Positions 8,737 to 19,573 are shown, counted from the stretch's first letter. The stretch is DNA of 64,000 nt from Streptosporangiaceae bacterium NEAU-GS5 (GCA_017592665.1 JAGFNW010000001.1:496001-560000), one strand, 5' to 3'. Translations and numbers: made by a program. Notes: a model not told the origin generated them from the letters alone.

Positions 8737-9516
8737 TCAGCAGCCCACGCGCTTGGTGCTCAAGGTGATGTCGTCCATCCACACGTCGTAGGAGGCCGGG
8801 GTCGGATTGCCCTGGTAGAGCTGCCAGCCCAGCTTGACGGTGTCGAAGCGAGGGAAGAGGAAGTCCACCGGATTGCCGCCGTGGACGTGCGTGGACACGG
8901 TGAGATCGGGCTTGGGCACTCCGTCGAACCACAGCGATACGCGGTTGTCCGTGGCGTCCATCTGCCACTCCACGCACTGCCAGGTCCCGGCGACGGAGGG
9001 CGCGCTGGTCCGCCAGTTCGTCCAGTCGCCGGTGGGACCGCCGTCCGCGCCGACGCCCCAGAACTGGGCGCCCCCGTTGGGCGGCGGGGCGAACTGGCCG
9101 CCGAGCGGCCGGACGATCTCGGGTCCGGCCCCGGTCGCCTCGACCAGCGTGTAGTGCGCCCAGTCGGGCGCCGTCGGAAACGCGCTGACGCGCAGCCGTA
9201 ACCGCCCGTAGAAGCTGTTGCCGGGCGCCGCGAAGTCGTCCACCTTCAAGAAGGCCCGCCCATTGCCTTCGGTGTGCACATGCAGCACCTTCTCGCCGTG
9301 TTTCCCGGCCCGCTCCACGGTCAGCGTGCCGTGCTTGGTGTCGATCCCCCACCTCAGGCTGCCGGCGGCCCCGACGGGCAGAGACTGAAAGTCCTCGCAG
9401 AACAGGAACGCTCCCTTCGCGCAGCCCTTTGCCGGGGCCGGGGCCGAGATCGCCGGCGCCGCCGTCAGGGGCACCGCCAGAAGGGATCCAAGAGCCAGGG
9501 ACAACCACGTACGCAC
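8737..9516 (-). CDS. Secreted protein, probable concanavalin-like (polysaccharide lyase-type) fold
   Basis: A 259-residue protein starting at GTG 9516 with AAGGGAG upstream. The N-terminus (VRTWLSLALGSLLAVPL, then AAPAISAPAPA) is a Sec signal peptide. The mature part is rich in Trp and Gly with beta-strand-like segments (CEDFQSLPVG, WQCVEWQMDA, NRVSLWFDGV, VWMDDITLS). These are typical of secreted beta-sandwich carbohydrate-active or carbohydrate-binding proteins; a Cip1/heparin-lyase-like fold is my best guess but not proven. Four Cys residues could form two disulfides. Function is inferred from pattern only. Confidence 0.7.
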   Translation of the reverse strand: MRTWLSLALGSLLAVPLTAAPAISAPAPAKGCAKGAFLFCEDFQSLPVGAAGSLRWGIDTKHGTLTVERAGKHGEKVLHVHTEGNGRAFLKVDDFAAPGNSFYGRLRLRVSAFPTAPDWAHYTLVEATGAGPEIVRPLGGQFAPPPNGGAQFWGVGADGGPTGDWTNWRTSAPSVAGTWQCVEWQMDATDNRVSLWFDGVPKPDLTVSTHVHGGNPVDFLFPRFDTVKLGWQLYQGNPTPASYDVWMDDITLSTKRVGC

Positions 9517-9706
9517 GACGACTCCCTTGTCCGACTTTTCCGACGACGGTGAGCGGGGTGTACGGTACGCCGCCTCACCCCGAACAGCAGTCATCCTTCG
9601 CCGGCCGCCGCCAACGGCCCTGGTCAGTCGCGGACGACGGGGAAACTTTCGCTCAGTACGGGGCTGACCGACGCCGCCGTTTGGCGCCGGGGCGGCGGCA
9701 ACGGGC

Positions 9707-10192
9707 ATGCTGTGGGGGGTGGAGACTCCGAGAGCGGTCGCGATCGTCATCGAGGGACACCGGGTTCTCGTCATCAAGCGCTTCCTGCGCCTGGCGTCGT
9801 CGTCAGACTGCGGAGGATGCGCCGACGCCGGGTTGACGGGCAGTGAGTGCCAGGGTCACCATTACGCGGTGCTGCCCGGGGGCCACGTCGAGGCCGGCGA
9901 GACCGCGCGAACCGCGGCCCTGCGCGAGCTGGCGGAGGAGACGGGCCTGGAGGCCACGATCGACCGGCTGCTCTGGACCGGTCTGCACAACCGCCGTCCG
10001 GCGACCTATTTCCTCATGCGCGATGTCGTCGGCGTGCCCGTACTGTCGGGGCCCGAGGCGGCCGCGCATGGCCCGGACAACAGCTTTGAGCTCATATGGG
10101 CCACCGCCGACCAGTTCGACCGGCTGAATCTGCGTCCTCCCGACATCCGGCTGCCATTGGCGCAGCTGCTCCTGCGCCGTTCCCAGCCGTGA
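9707..10192 (+). CDS. NUDIX hydrolase
   Basis: A protein of about 161 residues with a clear NUDIX box, GGHVEAGETARTAALRELAE followed by ETGLEA, matching Gx5Ex7REUxEExGU. NUDIX enzymes hydrolyse nucleoside diphosphates linked to another moiety. The insert with SDCGGCADAG and two further Cys/His (ECQGHH) before the box is unusual and could bind a metal. The start is uncertain: ATG 9707 and GTG 9719 are four codons apart and neither has a strong ribosome-binding site. No operon partner is evident. Confidence 0.85.
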   Translation: MLWGVETPRAVAIVIEGHRVLVIKRFLRLASSSDCGGCADAGLTGSECQGHHYAVLPGGHVEAGETARTAALRELAEETGLEATIDRLLWTGLHNRRPATYFLMRDVVGVPVLSGPEAAAHGPDNSFELIWATADQFDRLNLRPPDIRLPLAQLLLRRSQP

Positions 10193-10271
10193 CGCGGACC
10201 GGGATCGCGGAAGCGGCGGCAAGGTCGGCAGGAACGCGGCTTCCCTCGCGGCACTCATCGGAGTAGCGTCG

Positions 10272-10296
10272 CAATATATAGGATTGCTACATATAG
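10272..10296. promoter_or_regulatory. AT-rich imperfect palindrome upstream of methyltransferase gene
   Basis: CAATATATAG (10272-10281) and CTACATATAG (10287-10296) form an inverted repeat (8 of 10 pairs) around GATTG. This is a striking AT island in GC-rich DNA, about 90 bp before the methyltransferase start. It may be a TetR/PadR-type operator or a promoter core. Confidence 0.4.
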
Positions 10297-10385
10297 AACG
10301 TGATGGAGCCTGCCGGGCCTGGTCGGCCTTCCCGCCGATCGCCGGCGCCATCCCGCGTCGAGCCGCCCACGAAGGAAGTCACATC

Positions 10386-11087
10386 ATGATCCTCGACCTG
10401 CTGTGGCGATACAGGCGCAACGCGGCCGCCCTCCGCTGGTATCGCGTGGTCTACCGGCTCGCCTACCGCCTGGGCCTCACCGTCTGGCAACGGCCTGCTC
10501 CACCCGCCGACCTGGTCGCGCTGGTAGAGGGGCCCGCACCACTGCCCTCCGGACGCGCCTTGGATCTCGGCTGCGGCACCGGCACCGACACCATCTACAT
10601 GGCCACGCACGGCTGGGACGTCACCGCCGTCGACATGGTCCCCAAAGCCCTGGCCGCCGCCCGCCGCAACGCCACCGCCGCCGGCGTGGCTCCGCGCTTC
10701 ATCCAAGGCGACGTCACCCGCCTGGACGATCTGGGCGTCGGCGGCGGTTACACCCTGCTGATGGACTTCGGCTGTTTCCACACTCTGCCCGAGGACCGGC
10801 GGCCCGCCTACGTTGCCGGCATCTCGCACGCGGTGACACCAGGCGCAAGGCTGCTGTTGTACGGATTCAGCCGGCCGCCCAAAGCCGCCCCAATGCACGC
10901 CGGCGTCACCGTTGAAGAGATCCAGCGCCGCTTCCGCCCCGCCGGTTGGCGCCTTCTCGGTGCGGAGCGCGCGTCGGCGGAAACTCTCGGCATCGGCGTA
11001 AACCGCGCCGACACCCGGTTTGAGCTGTGGTGCTACCAGCTCGAACGCCTACCTGCCGATCAGTCCGACGGACCGCGGGCACTTTGA
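10386..11087 (+). CDS. Class I SAM-dependent methyltransferase
   Basis: A 233-residue methyltransferase. Motif I is ALDLGCGTGTDTIYMA, followed by VTAVDMVPKALAAARRN (the acidic residue binding the SAM ribose), FIQGDVTRL and MDFGCFHTLPE. This is the Methyltransf_11/25-like arrangement; some relatives act on thiol or metalloid substrates, but the target here is unknown. AAGGAAG lies seven to ten bases before the ATG at 10386, which fixes the start. An AT-rich palindrome upstream suggests repressor control. The gene ends 31 residues after a final SAM-fold strand with a Pro/Asp-rich tail. Confidence 0.88.
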   Translation: MILDLLWRYRRNAAALRWYRVVYRLAYRLGLTVWQRPAPPADLVALVEGPAPLPSGRALDLGCGTGTDTIYMATHGWDVTAVDMVPKALAAARRNATAAGVAPRFIQGDVTRLDDLGVGGGYTLLMDFGCFHTLPEDRRPAYVAGISHAVTPGARLLLYGFSRPPKAAPMHAGVTVEEIQRRFRPAGWRLLGAERASAETLGIGVNRADTRFELWCYQLERLPADQSDGPRAL

Positions 11088-11164
11088 CGTTCACCTCGGG
11101 GTGCGCCGGCGATCACCACTCCAGCGCGACGCGTCAGTCGACGCCGGCCCGCGGGCTTGCGGGA

Positions 11165-11195
11165 CGGCGCCGCACAGCCGGACTGTGCGGCGCCG
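11165..11195. terminator. Perfect 13-bp hairpin between convergent genes
   Basis: CGGCGCCGCACAG and CTGTGCGGCGCCG pair perfectly around a 5-nt loop. The hairpin sits between the methyltransferase stop (11087) and the convergent metalloprotease stop (11224), so it probably serves both transcripts. Confidence 0.7.
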
Positions 11196-11223
11196 CCGTG
11201 TCACCTCGTGAAACTCCTTCGGG

Positions 11224-14200
11224 CTAATATCGCTCGGCGATTCCGGTGTTGATCTCGACGAGGGCCACCATCGCGTCGGTGACGCCGATGAGGCTGGGGT
11301 CGGCGAGGGTCTGCTGCGCGTGCTTGGCGGCCTCACCGACCGTGTGCAGGTGCAGCCGCTCGATCGTGATCGTGCGAACGGCCGTCGCCGCGTTGATCCG
11401 CCTGCTGCCCACGTTGAAGTACGTGGTCAGCAGTTCGGCGCGGAGGTTGCGCGGCGGCAGCTGCGCCAGCGTGATCGCGGCCGTCACCTCGTGCTGGGAC
11501 AGCTGGCCGTCGGGCGTCGAGCCGTCGATCCCGTCGAAGCGGGTGTCGGTGGCCTGGACTCTGGCCAGCAGCTCCGATGTCCGCATCGAGGGGAAGGCCA
11601 GCCAGATGCCCTGCGGGCGCGGGTCCCTGCTCGGCGCGGTCTCGGTCACGGTGCTGGTGGAGGTCGCCGTGGCCGGCGCGTAGGAGCAGCCCTTGGCGTT
11701 GCCGTACGAGACCTGGGATTGCCCGGTCAGGACGGTCCCGCCCACCACGAGCAGGCTGGAACGGCTGGTGAAGGCCACGGTCGTGGTCGAACCGGCCGCC
11801 AGCGTGCCCAGGTTCCAGGTCAGCGTGCCGCCGCTGACCGTGCCCGGCTTGGGGCCCGCGCCCTTGTCGAGGGCCGTGCTGTAGTACACCTCGGGCGGCA
11901 GCTTGTAGGTGAGCTTGGCGCCGGTGGCGCTCGCGCCTCCGATGTTCTTCACCGTCAGCGTGGTCGTGACCGCCTCGGCCGAGCCGGCGGTGGGCGTCGC
12001 GCTCGCCGCCAGGGTGAGCTTCGGCGCCTTGACCGCGGTCGAGGCCTTGCCGGTGTTGTCGGACGTGTCCTCCTCCGCGCCGCCCGCCACGTTCTTGCCC
12101 ACGACGGTGGCCGAGTTGGTGACCGTGGCGGCGTCCTCGGTCGCGCACGGGATCGCATAGGTGAAGGTCTCGCTGCGGCTCGCCCCGGCGGCCAGGTCGG
12201 GCAGGTCGCGAGCGACGGCGGTGCCGTCCGGCAGCGTGTCGGTGAGCTTGACGGTCTTCGCCGCGCCCTTGCCGACGTTGTCCACCTTGACGGTGTACGT
12301 GAGGGTGTCGCCCGGCTCGGCCGAGGCCTTGTCGACGGTCTTGGTGGTCGCCAGGTCAGGTGTGTAGAAATCCTGGAAGCCGACCTCGATCTTGGCTGCG
12401 GTCACGAAGTCGATCTCGCTGCCGGACTCCGCGCCACCGCCCGGCTTGGAGACGTCGAACTTCAGGTGTCCCCAGTCGTCGTAGTCGGTGAGGATCGGGT
12501 CGCGGCCCGTGTCGTCACTGCCCGCGAGCGGCGTCGACTGGCACGTGTTGTCGGGCCCCTGGATGATCCCGTCGTTGAACATGAGGTCGTCGCCCATCCG
12601 GGTGGACTCGACCGTGTTGTTGGCGCCCGCCAGGACGCACACGTCGTCTTCAGAGTTGATGTCGGCCGCGATCGTGGGCGGGTCCTCCGTCCCGTTCACG
12701 TTCCAGTCCAGCCAGTCGACGACCGGGTCGACCGGGCCGTACTGCTCCGGCCGGCCGGAGATCTTCCACCGGGCGTAGTCGTCGCCGGGGCCGATGGCCT
12801 TGCTCTCGTCGAGGCGGCCGCGGTCGAGCTGGGGCATGGCGCCTCTGGAGTAGTCAAGGCGGCGGGGCGCCGGGTCGAGACCCGACGGGATGCCGGCCGG
12901 CTCGTAGGCGTAGTTCATGATGCTGAGGTAGTTGGGCTTGTAGTTGGTCCGGCTGTTGCCGCCGTGGGCGAGCCCGAGCGCGTGTCCCAGCTCATGCATC
13001 ACCGTGCCGGCCTGGTCGCGGGCCGTACCGGAGAAGACGACGCCTGGACCGCTGCCCACCTTCATCAGCTGGATGTCGTCGGAGCCCTTCTTGATCTTGC
13101 TGTTGCAGACCAGGTCGGGACCGACGCCGATCTGGTCGCCCTTGAGGAAGTCGTCTCCCACCACGGAGGACTCCAGGGTGCCGTTCGGTCCCCCGCTGAT
13201 GCACCACGTCCGCCACTCGCCGAGCGTGACGATGAAGTCGCGGTTGCCGCGGCCGGGGTCGCAGCACTGGCCGGAGTTCGCCTTACCGGCCACGAGGTCG
13301 TGGGCGAAGATCGTGTAGTGCGCGTACGGCGCCAGTTCCTTGGGCAGGTCGGCCGCCCTGGCGTTGGCGAAGGCGGTGTCCTTCTCCGTCATCACGTTCT
13401 GTTCCGGAATGCCGGTGCCGACCATGGGGATGAAGTCCACCCCGTCGTCGAGCGGCACGCCGTAGGGGCAAGGTTGGGTGGCCTTGACCGGGCCGTCCTC
13501 GAAGGCGCGCTTGAGCTCCTGTAGCGCGGCGTCCTTGGGCTTGTGGGTGTGCTGGGCGTCGCCGGTCATCCAGTCCATCCACACGATGATCGTCTTGCGG
13601 CAGGGGTTGGCGCCCAGCTGCTTCAGGTCGAACTTCATCGAGTCGTCCGGGTTGCGGATGCCGAAGCGCTCGATGACATCGGGGATGCCGTCGACGTCGG
13701 TGTCCGGCAGGGGGCCGCTGATCCGCTCGATCTTGAAGCCGATCCCCGCCCGCTTGCCGTCGTGCGCGTTGGGGAAGTTGGGGTCGCCGTCGCCCTCCAC
13801 GTACGTCTGGCCCGGCGTGAGCAGGTCGCCGGGGTCGGTCCAGGTGTCGGTGCCGATGTCGTACTGGAGCTCGAGGTCGTCGTCCTGGTTCTGCGGGCTG
13901 ATGTCCAGCTTGTCGTCGCCGCCGTTGAGCCCGCCGTCCTCGTCCCAGAGACGGATGAGGACCGGCACCTTGGTGGTGTCGTCCGGGACCTGCACGTCCT
14001 GGGTGAAGATCCATGGAGGGTCGAACACACTGGGATTGAAGTCGTCGTCCTCCACCGCGTCGCGACGCTGCAGGTCGCCGTTCCCGATGCGGATCTCGGG
14101 GAAGTAGTTGCCCGTGCCGTTGTCGGGGCTCTCGATCTGGTGGATCTTGTTGATCGTGAGCCGGAGCGTGACACCCGTCGCGGCCTGAGCGGCGGACGTG

Positions 14201-14253
14201 TTGACCGCCACCAGGCCGACCGCGATCAGGAATAACACTGTGAGTAAGCGCAT
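11224..14253 (-). CDS. Large secreted metzincin-type metalloprotease with DUF11-like repeats
   Basis: A 1009-residue protein. A Sec signal peptide (MRLLTVLFLIAVGLVAVNTSAAQA) is followed by an Asp-rich region with calcium-binding-like segments (DTDVDGIPDVIERFG). The zinc site is HELGHALGLAH (His420, Glu421, His424, His430), followed by the Met-turn YLSIMNYAY, which is the metzincin pattern HExxHxxGxxH. From about residue 640 come two DUF11/CARDB-like repeats (PGDTLTYTVKVDNVGKGAA and AVTTTLTVKNIGGASA), which usually project an enzyme from the cell surface. The C-terminal part has an EF-hand-like FDGIDGSTPDGQLSQHEV. It is probably an extracellular protease; the substrate is unknown. Confidence 0.88.
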   Translation of the reverse strand: MRLLTVLFLIAVGLVAVNTSAAQAATGVTLRLTINKIHQIESPDNGTGNYFPEIRIGNGDLQRRDAVEDDDFNPSVFDPPWIFTQDVQVPDDTTKVPVLIRLWDEDGGLNGGDDKLDISPQNQDDDLELQYDIGTDTWTDPGDLLTPGQTYVEGDGDPNFPNAHDGKRAGIGFKIERISGPLPDTDVDGIPDVIERFGIRNPDDSMKFDLKQLGANPCRKTIIVWMDWMTGDAQHTHKPKDAALQELKRAFEDGPVKATQPCPYGVPLDDGVDFIPMVGTGIPEQNVMTEKDTAFANARAADLPKELAPYAHYTIFAHDLVAGKANSGQCCDPGRGNRDFIVTLGEWRTWCISGGPNGTLESSVVGDDFLKGDQIGVGPDLVCNSKIKKGSDDIQLMKVGSGPGVVFSGTARDQAGTVMHELGHALGLAHGGNSRTNYKPNYLSIMNYAYEPAGIPSGLDPAPRRLDYSRGAMPQLDRGRLDESKAIGPGDDYARWKISGRPEQYGPVDPVVDWLDWNVNGTEDPPTIAADINSEDDVCVLAGANNTVESTRMGDDLMFNDGIIQGPDNTCQSTPLAGSDDTGRDPILTDYDDWGHLKFDVSKPGGGAESGSEIDFVTAAKIEVGFQDFYTPDLATTKTVDKASAEPGDTLTYTVKVDNVGKGAAKTVKLTDTLPDGTAVARDLPDLAAGASRSETFTYAIPCATEDAATVTNSATVVGKNVAGGAEEDTSDNTGKASTAVKAPKLTLAASATPTAGSAEAVTTTLTVKNIGGASATGAKLTYKLPPEVYYSTALDKGAGPKPGTVSGGTLTWNLGTLAAGSTTTVAFTSRSSLLVVGGTVLTGQSQVSYGNAKGCSYAPATATSTSTVTETAPSRDPRPQGIWLAFPSMRTSELLARVQATDTRFDGIDGSTPDGQLSQHEVTAAITLAQLPPRNLRAELLTTYFNVGSRRINAATAVRTITIERLHLHTVGEAAKHAQQTLADPSLIGVTDAMVALVEINTGIAERY

Positions 14254-14299
14254 GCGATCAGGATGAAGTCACCTCATGACGATGCGCTTGAGTAGGGTC

Positions 14300-14683
14300 C
14301 TACTCGAAACCGGCGGAGCGGCGAGTCGTGATGGCCGCCGCGAGGTCGCCGGACAGAACGGTCGTGTCCTGCCAGTGCGGCGCGGTGAGCGTGGTCGACG
14401 CGACGTACTTGGGCGCCTCGTTCAACGCCACGCCGATGGGGTGGGCCCGCATCGCCTCGATCGTTCCCCAGGAGCTCGCGAACAGCTCGTAGGTCCGCCG
14501 GCCGAACAGGAACGCGTCGGCGCGCTGGTAGGTCTGGGTGATGAACGACATGGTCTCCTCGTCGCCCGCCCCCAACGCCCAGCCGCCGCGCTCGAATCCG
14601 GTCTTCCGGTCCTCATCGGTCACGCCGCCGTTTCCCTGCATCACTCCATCGACGGTGACCTGCGTCATGGTCGTCAGCTTCAT
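14300..14683 (-). CDS. Dihydrofolate-reductase-like (RibD C-terminal family) protein, truncated
   Basis: The 127-residue product starts MKLTTMTQVTVDGVMQGNG and carries FLFGRRTYELFASSW and NEAPKYVAST, the hallmark order of the actinobacterial DHFR-like/RibD_C family. Those proteins are normally about 185-200 residues and continue after LAAAI with a LKxxxGGxLxVxGSG block. Here the frame turns to TTRRSAGFE and stops, so the last third is missing. The stop lies only 47 bp before the metalloprotease start. I call it a truncated, possibly non-functional copy. Confidence 0.75.
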   Translation of the reverse strand: MKLTTMTQVTVDGVMQGNGGVTDEDRKTGFERGGWALGAGDEETMSFITQTYQRADAFLFGRRTYELFASSWGTIEAMRAHPIGVALNEAPKYVASTTLTAPHWQDTTVLSGDLAAAITTRRSAGFE

Positions 14684-14810
14684 AGTCGCGGTTCCCCTCT
14701 TCCCGGAAGCGCCCTCGTGAGCGGCCTCTCACCCCTCCTACGAAGACCTCCGCCGCGATCCGACACCCTTTCGTCGATTTTCATCAGGTGATTCTGGCGG
14801 GCTTCAAAGG

Positions 14811-15983
14811 TCAGGCCGAGCGGAGGGAACGGGCATGCCGGGGGCCCACCTGGCGGGTGGCCGCGGGCCAGGTCGGGGAGGCGCCGTAGAGGAGAGCGCA
14901 CAGCCCGTCCAGCAGCCGCTCGACATCCGGCTGCGGGCGCACCACGAGGCGCAGGAACTGGCCCGAGGAGCCGAGTTTGTTTCCGCACTCCCGGATGTAC
15001 ACCCCGTAGTCAGCGATCAGGCGGTCCCGCAGCCAGACGCCGTCCGTCCCGTCGGGCAACTTCACCAGCAGGAAGTTGCCCTGGGAGGGGAACACGGTCA
15101 GGCCCGGCAGCGCGGCCAGCCATTCGTACATGAGGCGCCGATCTCTCGCGGCCAACTGCAGGCTGTGGCGATATTCCTCCTGGTGGTCCTTGAGCAGGAA
15201 CACGACGATCTCGGCGAACGAGTTAAGGTTCCACTTGGGCAGAGCCGCCTTGATCTTCCCGGCGAGCGCCGGATTGGCGACGAGATATCCGAACCGGACG
15301 CCGTGCAGGCCGAAGTTCTTGCCCAGGCTCTTCAACACGATCACGTTCGGGCGGATGGCCGCCTCGTCCGCCACGCTGGTGTACGGCTCGGCGTCGGCGA
15401 AGTCGATGAACGACTCGTCGACCACGACGAGGTCGAGGTCGGTCAGCCGGTCGAGCATCGCGATGACCTCGCGCCTGGGGAGATATCCCCCATCGGGGTT
15501 GTTCGGGTTACAGATGACCGCGACCCGCGACTGCCGCTCCCGGATGTATCGGACATAGGCCTCCACATCGAGGTGGAAGTTCCTGCTCTCCTGGAGGGGG
15601 AACATGTGCACCCGCTTGCCGGTCTCCAGCGGCTGGTCGGTCCACCGGCCGAACGTCGGGATCGGCACGGCCAGGCTGTCCCGGACCAGGAGATGGTCGA
15701 TCCAGGTGATCAGCTCGGTCGACCCGTTTCCCATGGCGACCGTCTGCGGGTGCAGCCCGAACGTCGTGCAGAGCTCCCGGGTGATCGTGTCGGAGTCGCT
15801 GGGGTAGTACTTCAGGATGTTCTCCAGGCTCCCGCGCAGTCGAGCGAAGATCTCGGGCGTCGGAAAGTAGGGATTGCACGGGATGCAGAAATCGACGAGG
15901 TCGGCGTCCCGGTCGCCTGATCCCCGGGTCAGCGCGAAGTACGAGGGGCTGTGTGCGTCGGTGCGCAACAACTCCAATGACAT
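14811..15983 (-). CDS. PLP-dependent class I/II aminotransferase
   Basis: A 390-residue fold-type I PLP enzyme. Motifs in order are MGNGSTELI (phosphate/PLP region), CNPNNPDGG, VVVDESFIDF (Asp contacting the pyridine nitrogen) and LKSLGKNFGLHGVRFGY with the Schiff-base Lys222, ending with LRLVVRP. It most resembles histidinol-phosphate aminotransferase / threonine-phosphate decarboxylase-like enzymes, but the substrate cannot be decided. The ATG at 15983 has GGAGCTGAGG directly upstream. It is on the same strand as the rifampicin monooxygenase, about 120 bp downstream of it; co-regulation is possible but unproven. Confidence 0.9.
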   Translation of the reverse strand: MSLELLRTDAHSPSYFALTRGSGDRDADLVDFCIPCNPYFPTPEIFARLRGSLENILKYYPSDSDTITRELCTTFGLHPQTVAMGNGSTELITWIDHLLVRDSLAVPIPTFGRWTDQPLETGKRVHMFPLQESRNFHLDVEAYVRYIRERQSRVAVICNPNNPDGGYLPRREVIAMLDRLTDLDLVVVDESFIDFADAEPYTSVADEAAIRPNVIVLKSLGKNFGLHGVRFGYLVANPALAGKIKAALPKWNLNSFAEIVVFLLKDHQEEYRHSLQLAARDRRLMYEWLAALPGLTVFPSQGNFLLVKLPDGTDGVWLRDRLIADYGVYIRECGNKLGSSGQFLRLVVRPQPDVERLLDGLCALLYGASPTWPAATRQVGPRHARSLRSA

Positions 15984-16103
15984 CCTCAGCTCCTGATGGT
16001 CCGGCGGGATTCATCGAGAGATACGCGAACCGCACGAGTCGTCGTTCATCCGTGGCGCCTGCCCCCGGTGCGGGGTCAGGCGCCACGGGCTCCTTTTGGC
16101 TGC

Positions 16104-17654
<1,551 letters not shown>

Positions 17655-17835
17655 CTACGTCAATCGCCCGGCCGTGACGGGAAGGGGGAGCACCCACATC
17701 GATCCAGCGTTCATGGGTCTCACCTCCTCGGGCGGTGTCACAGTCGACTGCAAGCTACAAGCCCGAGCATCATGCCGTCCAATCGTTTCCCGGCGAATCC
17801 GGCCTGGCCGGTCGACCAGAATGGGGGCGCTCCAC

Positions 17836-18582
17836 ATGACCCCGCGCATCATCGATGGCGTGACGCTGTCGGACCAGACCGACTTTGGTCTGCTCGCGCG
17901 CGACGTGCTGCGCGGCGCGGGAGGCATGGGGGCGTTGCGCAGCGACAACCAGCCCCTCGACTGGATCCTGCGCGCATACCGCGAGCTCGCCGGCTCCCCG
18001 TATGCAGACCGGCTGTCAGAAGGTGTCGCAGCATGCCTGACCGCCTCCGAGCCGGAAGTGCGCGCCCAGGCGCTGATCTTCTTCCAATCGAATCCGCGCG
18101 CGGCCGGCCGCGAGCGCGTACGCGACCTCGTCGCCGGTGATCGATCGCTGTTTCGCGGCGTCCTTGATCCGGTGCACCCGGGCACCGACCTCGACTGGCA
18201 GTTGCTGGCGGCGCTCGCGGCACAGCTGGGAGCACAGCTGGAAGCACAGCTGGAAGCCGGCGACGCGCGCACGCTCGACCTGGCACGCCGCGAGGTGCTG
18301 AAACCAGGGCGCGCGGCTCCGCTCATCGCCGCCCTCACAGGCGTCGACGCCGACTGGGTGCGGGCACACGCCGAGGACATCGTGCGTGGCACGCCGGCCG
18401 CCGGAGCGACGCTGTTGATCCAGCTGCAAGCCGCGACCGACGTGCTGCCGCTCGCCCGGCGCATCACGCGGCTGTGCCACGGCGACCCGCGCTTCGAGCT
18501 CGACGTCGGACGCTTCATCGATGACATCGCGACGCGCGAGCAACTGCTCGACCTGTTCCGCGACTCCACGCCGAGCTCGTAG
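17836..18582 (+). CDS. Hypothetical alpha-helical protein
   Basis: A 248-residue protein without a family I recognise. It is Ala/Leu/Asp/Arg rich and almost wholly helical by composition, reminiscent of HEAT-like proteins (EPEVRAQALIFFQSNP, LPLARRITRLCHGDP). A short internal repeat, AAQLGAQLEAQLEA, is encoded by near-identical 12-bp units around 18220-18260. The ATG at 17836 has GGGGG at a suitable distance; 17821 is an alternative. It is convergent with the Clp-N regulator, with only 12 bp between stops, so no terminator separates them. Confidence 0.7.
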   Translation: MTPRIIDGVTLSDQTDFGLLARDVLRGAGGMGALRSDNQPLDWILRAYRELAGSPYADRLSEGVAACLTASEPEVRAQALIFFQSNPRAAGRERVRDLVAGDRSLFRGVLDPVHPGTDLDWQLLAALAAQLGAQLEAQLEAGDARTLDLARREVLKPGRAAPLIAALTGVDADWVRAHAEDIVRGTPAAGATLLIQLQAATDVLPLARRITRLCHGDPRFELDVGRFIDDIATREQLLDLFRDSTPSS

Positions 18583-18594
18583 TCGATGCTCTGC

Positions 18595-19506
18595 TCAGCC
18601 GATGAGCCGCCGACCAGGCTGAAGCGCGTGATCCGCCTGCTCATGCTGGGCGGTGACGATTTCGACGGCCAGTTGGACGCATTCGCCGCAGATCTGCACA
18701 CCGGGCCCGTGGACCATGGCACGGTGCGGGTCCTGGCAGCCGCAGAAGGAGCAGGAACGAGCTCCCCGTCCGGGCTTGGTGAGTTTGCGGCTACGGCGGC
18801 TGGGGCGTGGTGGTGCCGGGATCCACTCGGCGAGCTCCCTTTTGATCGAAGCCGCCTCGACCCCGAGGTCGTCCAGGATGCGACGAGCCGAGCAGCCGGG
18901 GTCGGTGGCCACGATGAACAGCACGTGCTGGGTGTCGGCCAGGTTCTGACCGCGGCCGGCGGCGAACCGGCGTGCCCTCATCACCGTGTCGTAAGCCTCG
19001 CCGTCACCCACCGTCCGGGTGCCATCGCCTGTCTCGTACGGGCGCAGCAGCCGGGCGGTCGCATCGATGACCTTCTCACGAGTGACGCCGAGCCGATCGA
19101 GCACGCCGGCGGCCAGGCCCACCTGCAGCAGGCCGAGCAGCAGGTGCTGGGTGCCCGGTGTGCTGCCCTCGGCATCGGCGGCCTCCTGGGCGACCTGCAG
19201 GCAAGAAGCCAGGCGGGGACTGATGACGGCCGGCTCGGTGCCGGGTCCGCCATCGACTTCCAGCCGTGATGCGTAGCGCTGGCGGGCGGCCTGCTTGGAG
19301 ATGCCGAGCCGCAGCCCGATGTCGGTCCAGGACAGGCCGGCGTCGCGGGTGGCCTGAACGTAGTGGTCGACCATGGCGTCGGCCGCCTGACTGGTCAGGG
19401 CGGCGTAGCGGATGGCCGTCTCCAGCAGCACCAACGGGTCGGTCGAACCGGCGCGCTCGGCGACTGCGTCGATCATGGCTTGAGTGTTCAGCGCAGCGCT
19501 GTCCAT
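18595..19506 (-). CDS. HTH / Clp-N / ClpX-type zinc-finger regulatory protein
   Basis: A 303-residue composite protein. Residues about 45-80 hold a helix-turn-helix (LSWTDIGLRLGISKQAARQR). Two Clp N-domain-like repeats follow (GTQHLLLGLLQVGLAAGVLD and DTQHVLFIVATDPGCSARRI). The C-terminus is a ClpX zinc finger with CSFCGC and CGECVQLAVEI, giving four Cys. It has no ATPase domain. The combination suggests a DNA-binding adaptor or regulator that senses Clp substrates rather than a protease. Two dyads containing GACAA immediately upstream indicate autoregulation. Start: ATG 19506. Confidence 0.8.
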   Translation of the reverse strand: MDSAALNTQAMIDAVAERAGSTDPLVLLETAIRYAALTSQAADAMVDHYVQATRDAGLSWTDIGLRLGISKQAARQRYASRLEVDGGPGTEPAVISPRLASCLQVAQEAADAEGSTPGTQHLLLGLLQVGLAAGVLDRLGVTREKVIDATARLLRPYETGDGTRTVGDGEAYDTVMRARRFAAGRGQNLADTQHVLFIVATDPGCSARRILDDLGVEAASIKRELAEWIPAPPRPSRRSRKLTKPGRGARSCSFCGCQDPHRAMVHGPGVQICGECVQLAVEIVTAQHEQADHALQPGRRLIG

Positions 19507-19509
19507 GCC

Positions 19510-19555
19510 GACAATGCTAAATTGTCAAATGGCCTTCGACAATACAAACTTGTCG
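19510..19555. promoter_or_regulatory. Twin GACAA dyads upstream of the Clp-N regulator
   Basis: GACAAT-5-ATTGTC (19510-19526) and CGACAA-7-TTGTCG (19537-19555) are two perfect palindromes with the same half-site core, spaced about 28 bp centre to centre. They sit 4-50 bp upstream of the regulator ATG in an AT-rich patch, a likely promoter/operator bound by the regulator itself. Confidence 0.65.
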
Positions 19556-19573
19556 ATGAGCAAGGGCTCGTCT

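Noticed and set aside
11320-13524. 734-codon forward frame opposite the metalloprotease
   Set aside because: Antisense shadow; the reverse gene has a signal peptide, HExxH site and Met-turn.
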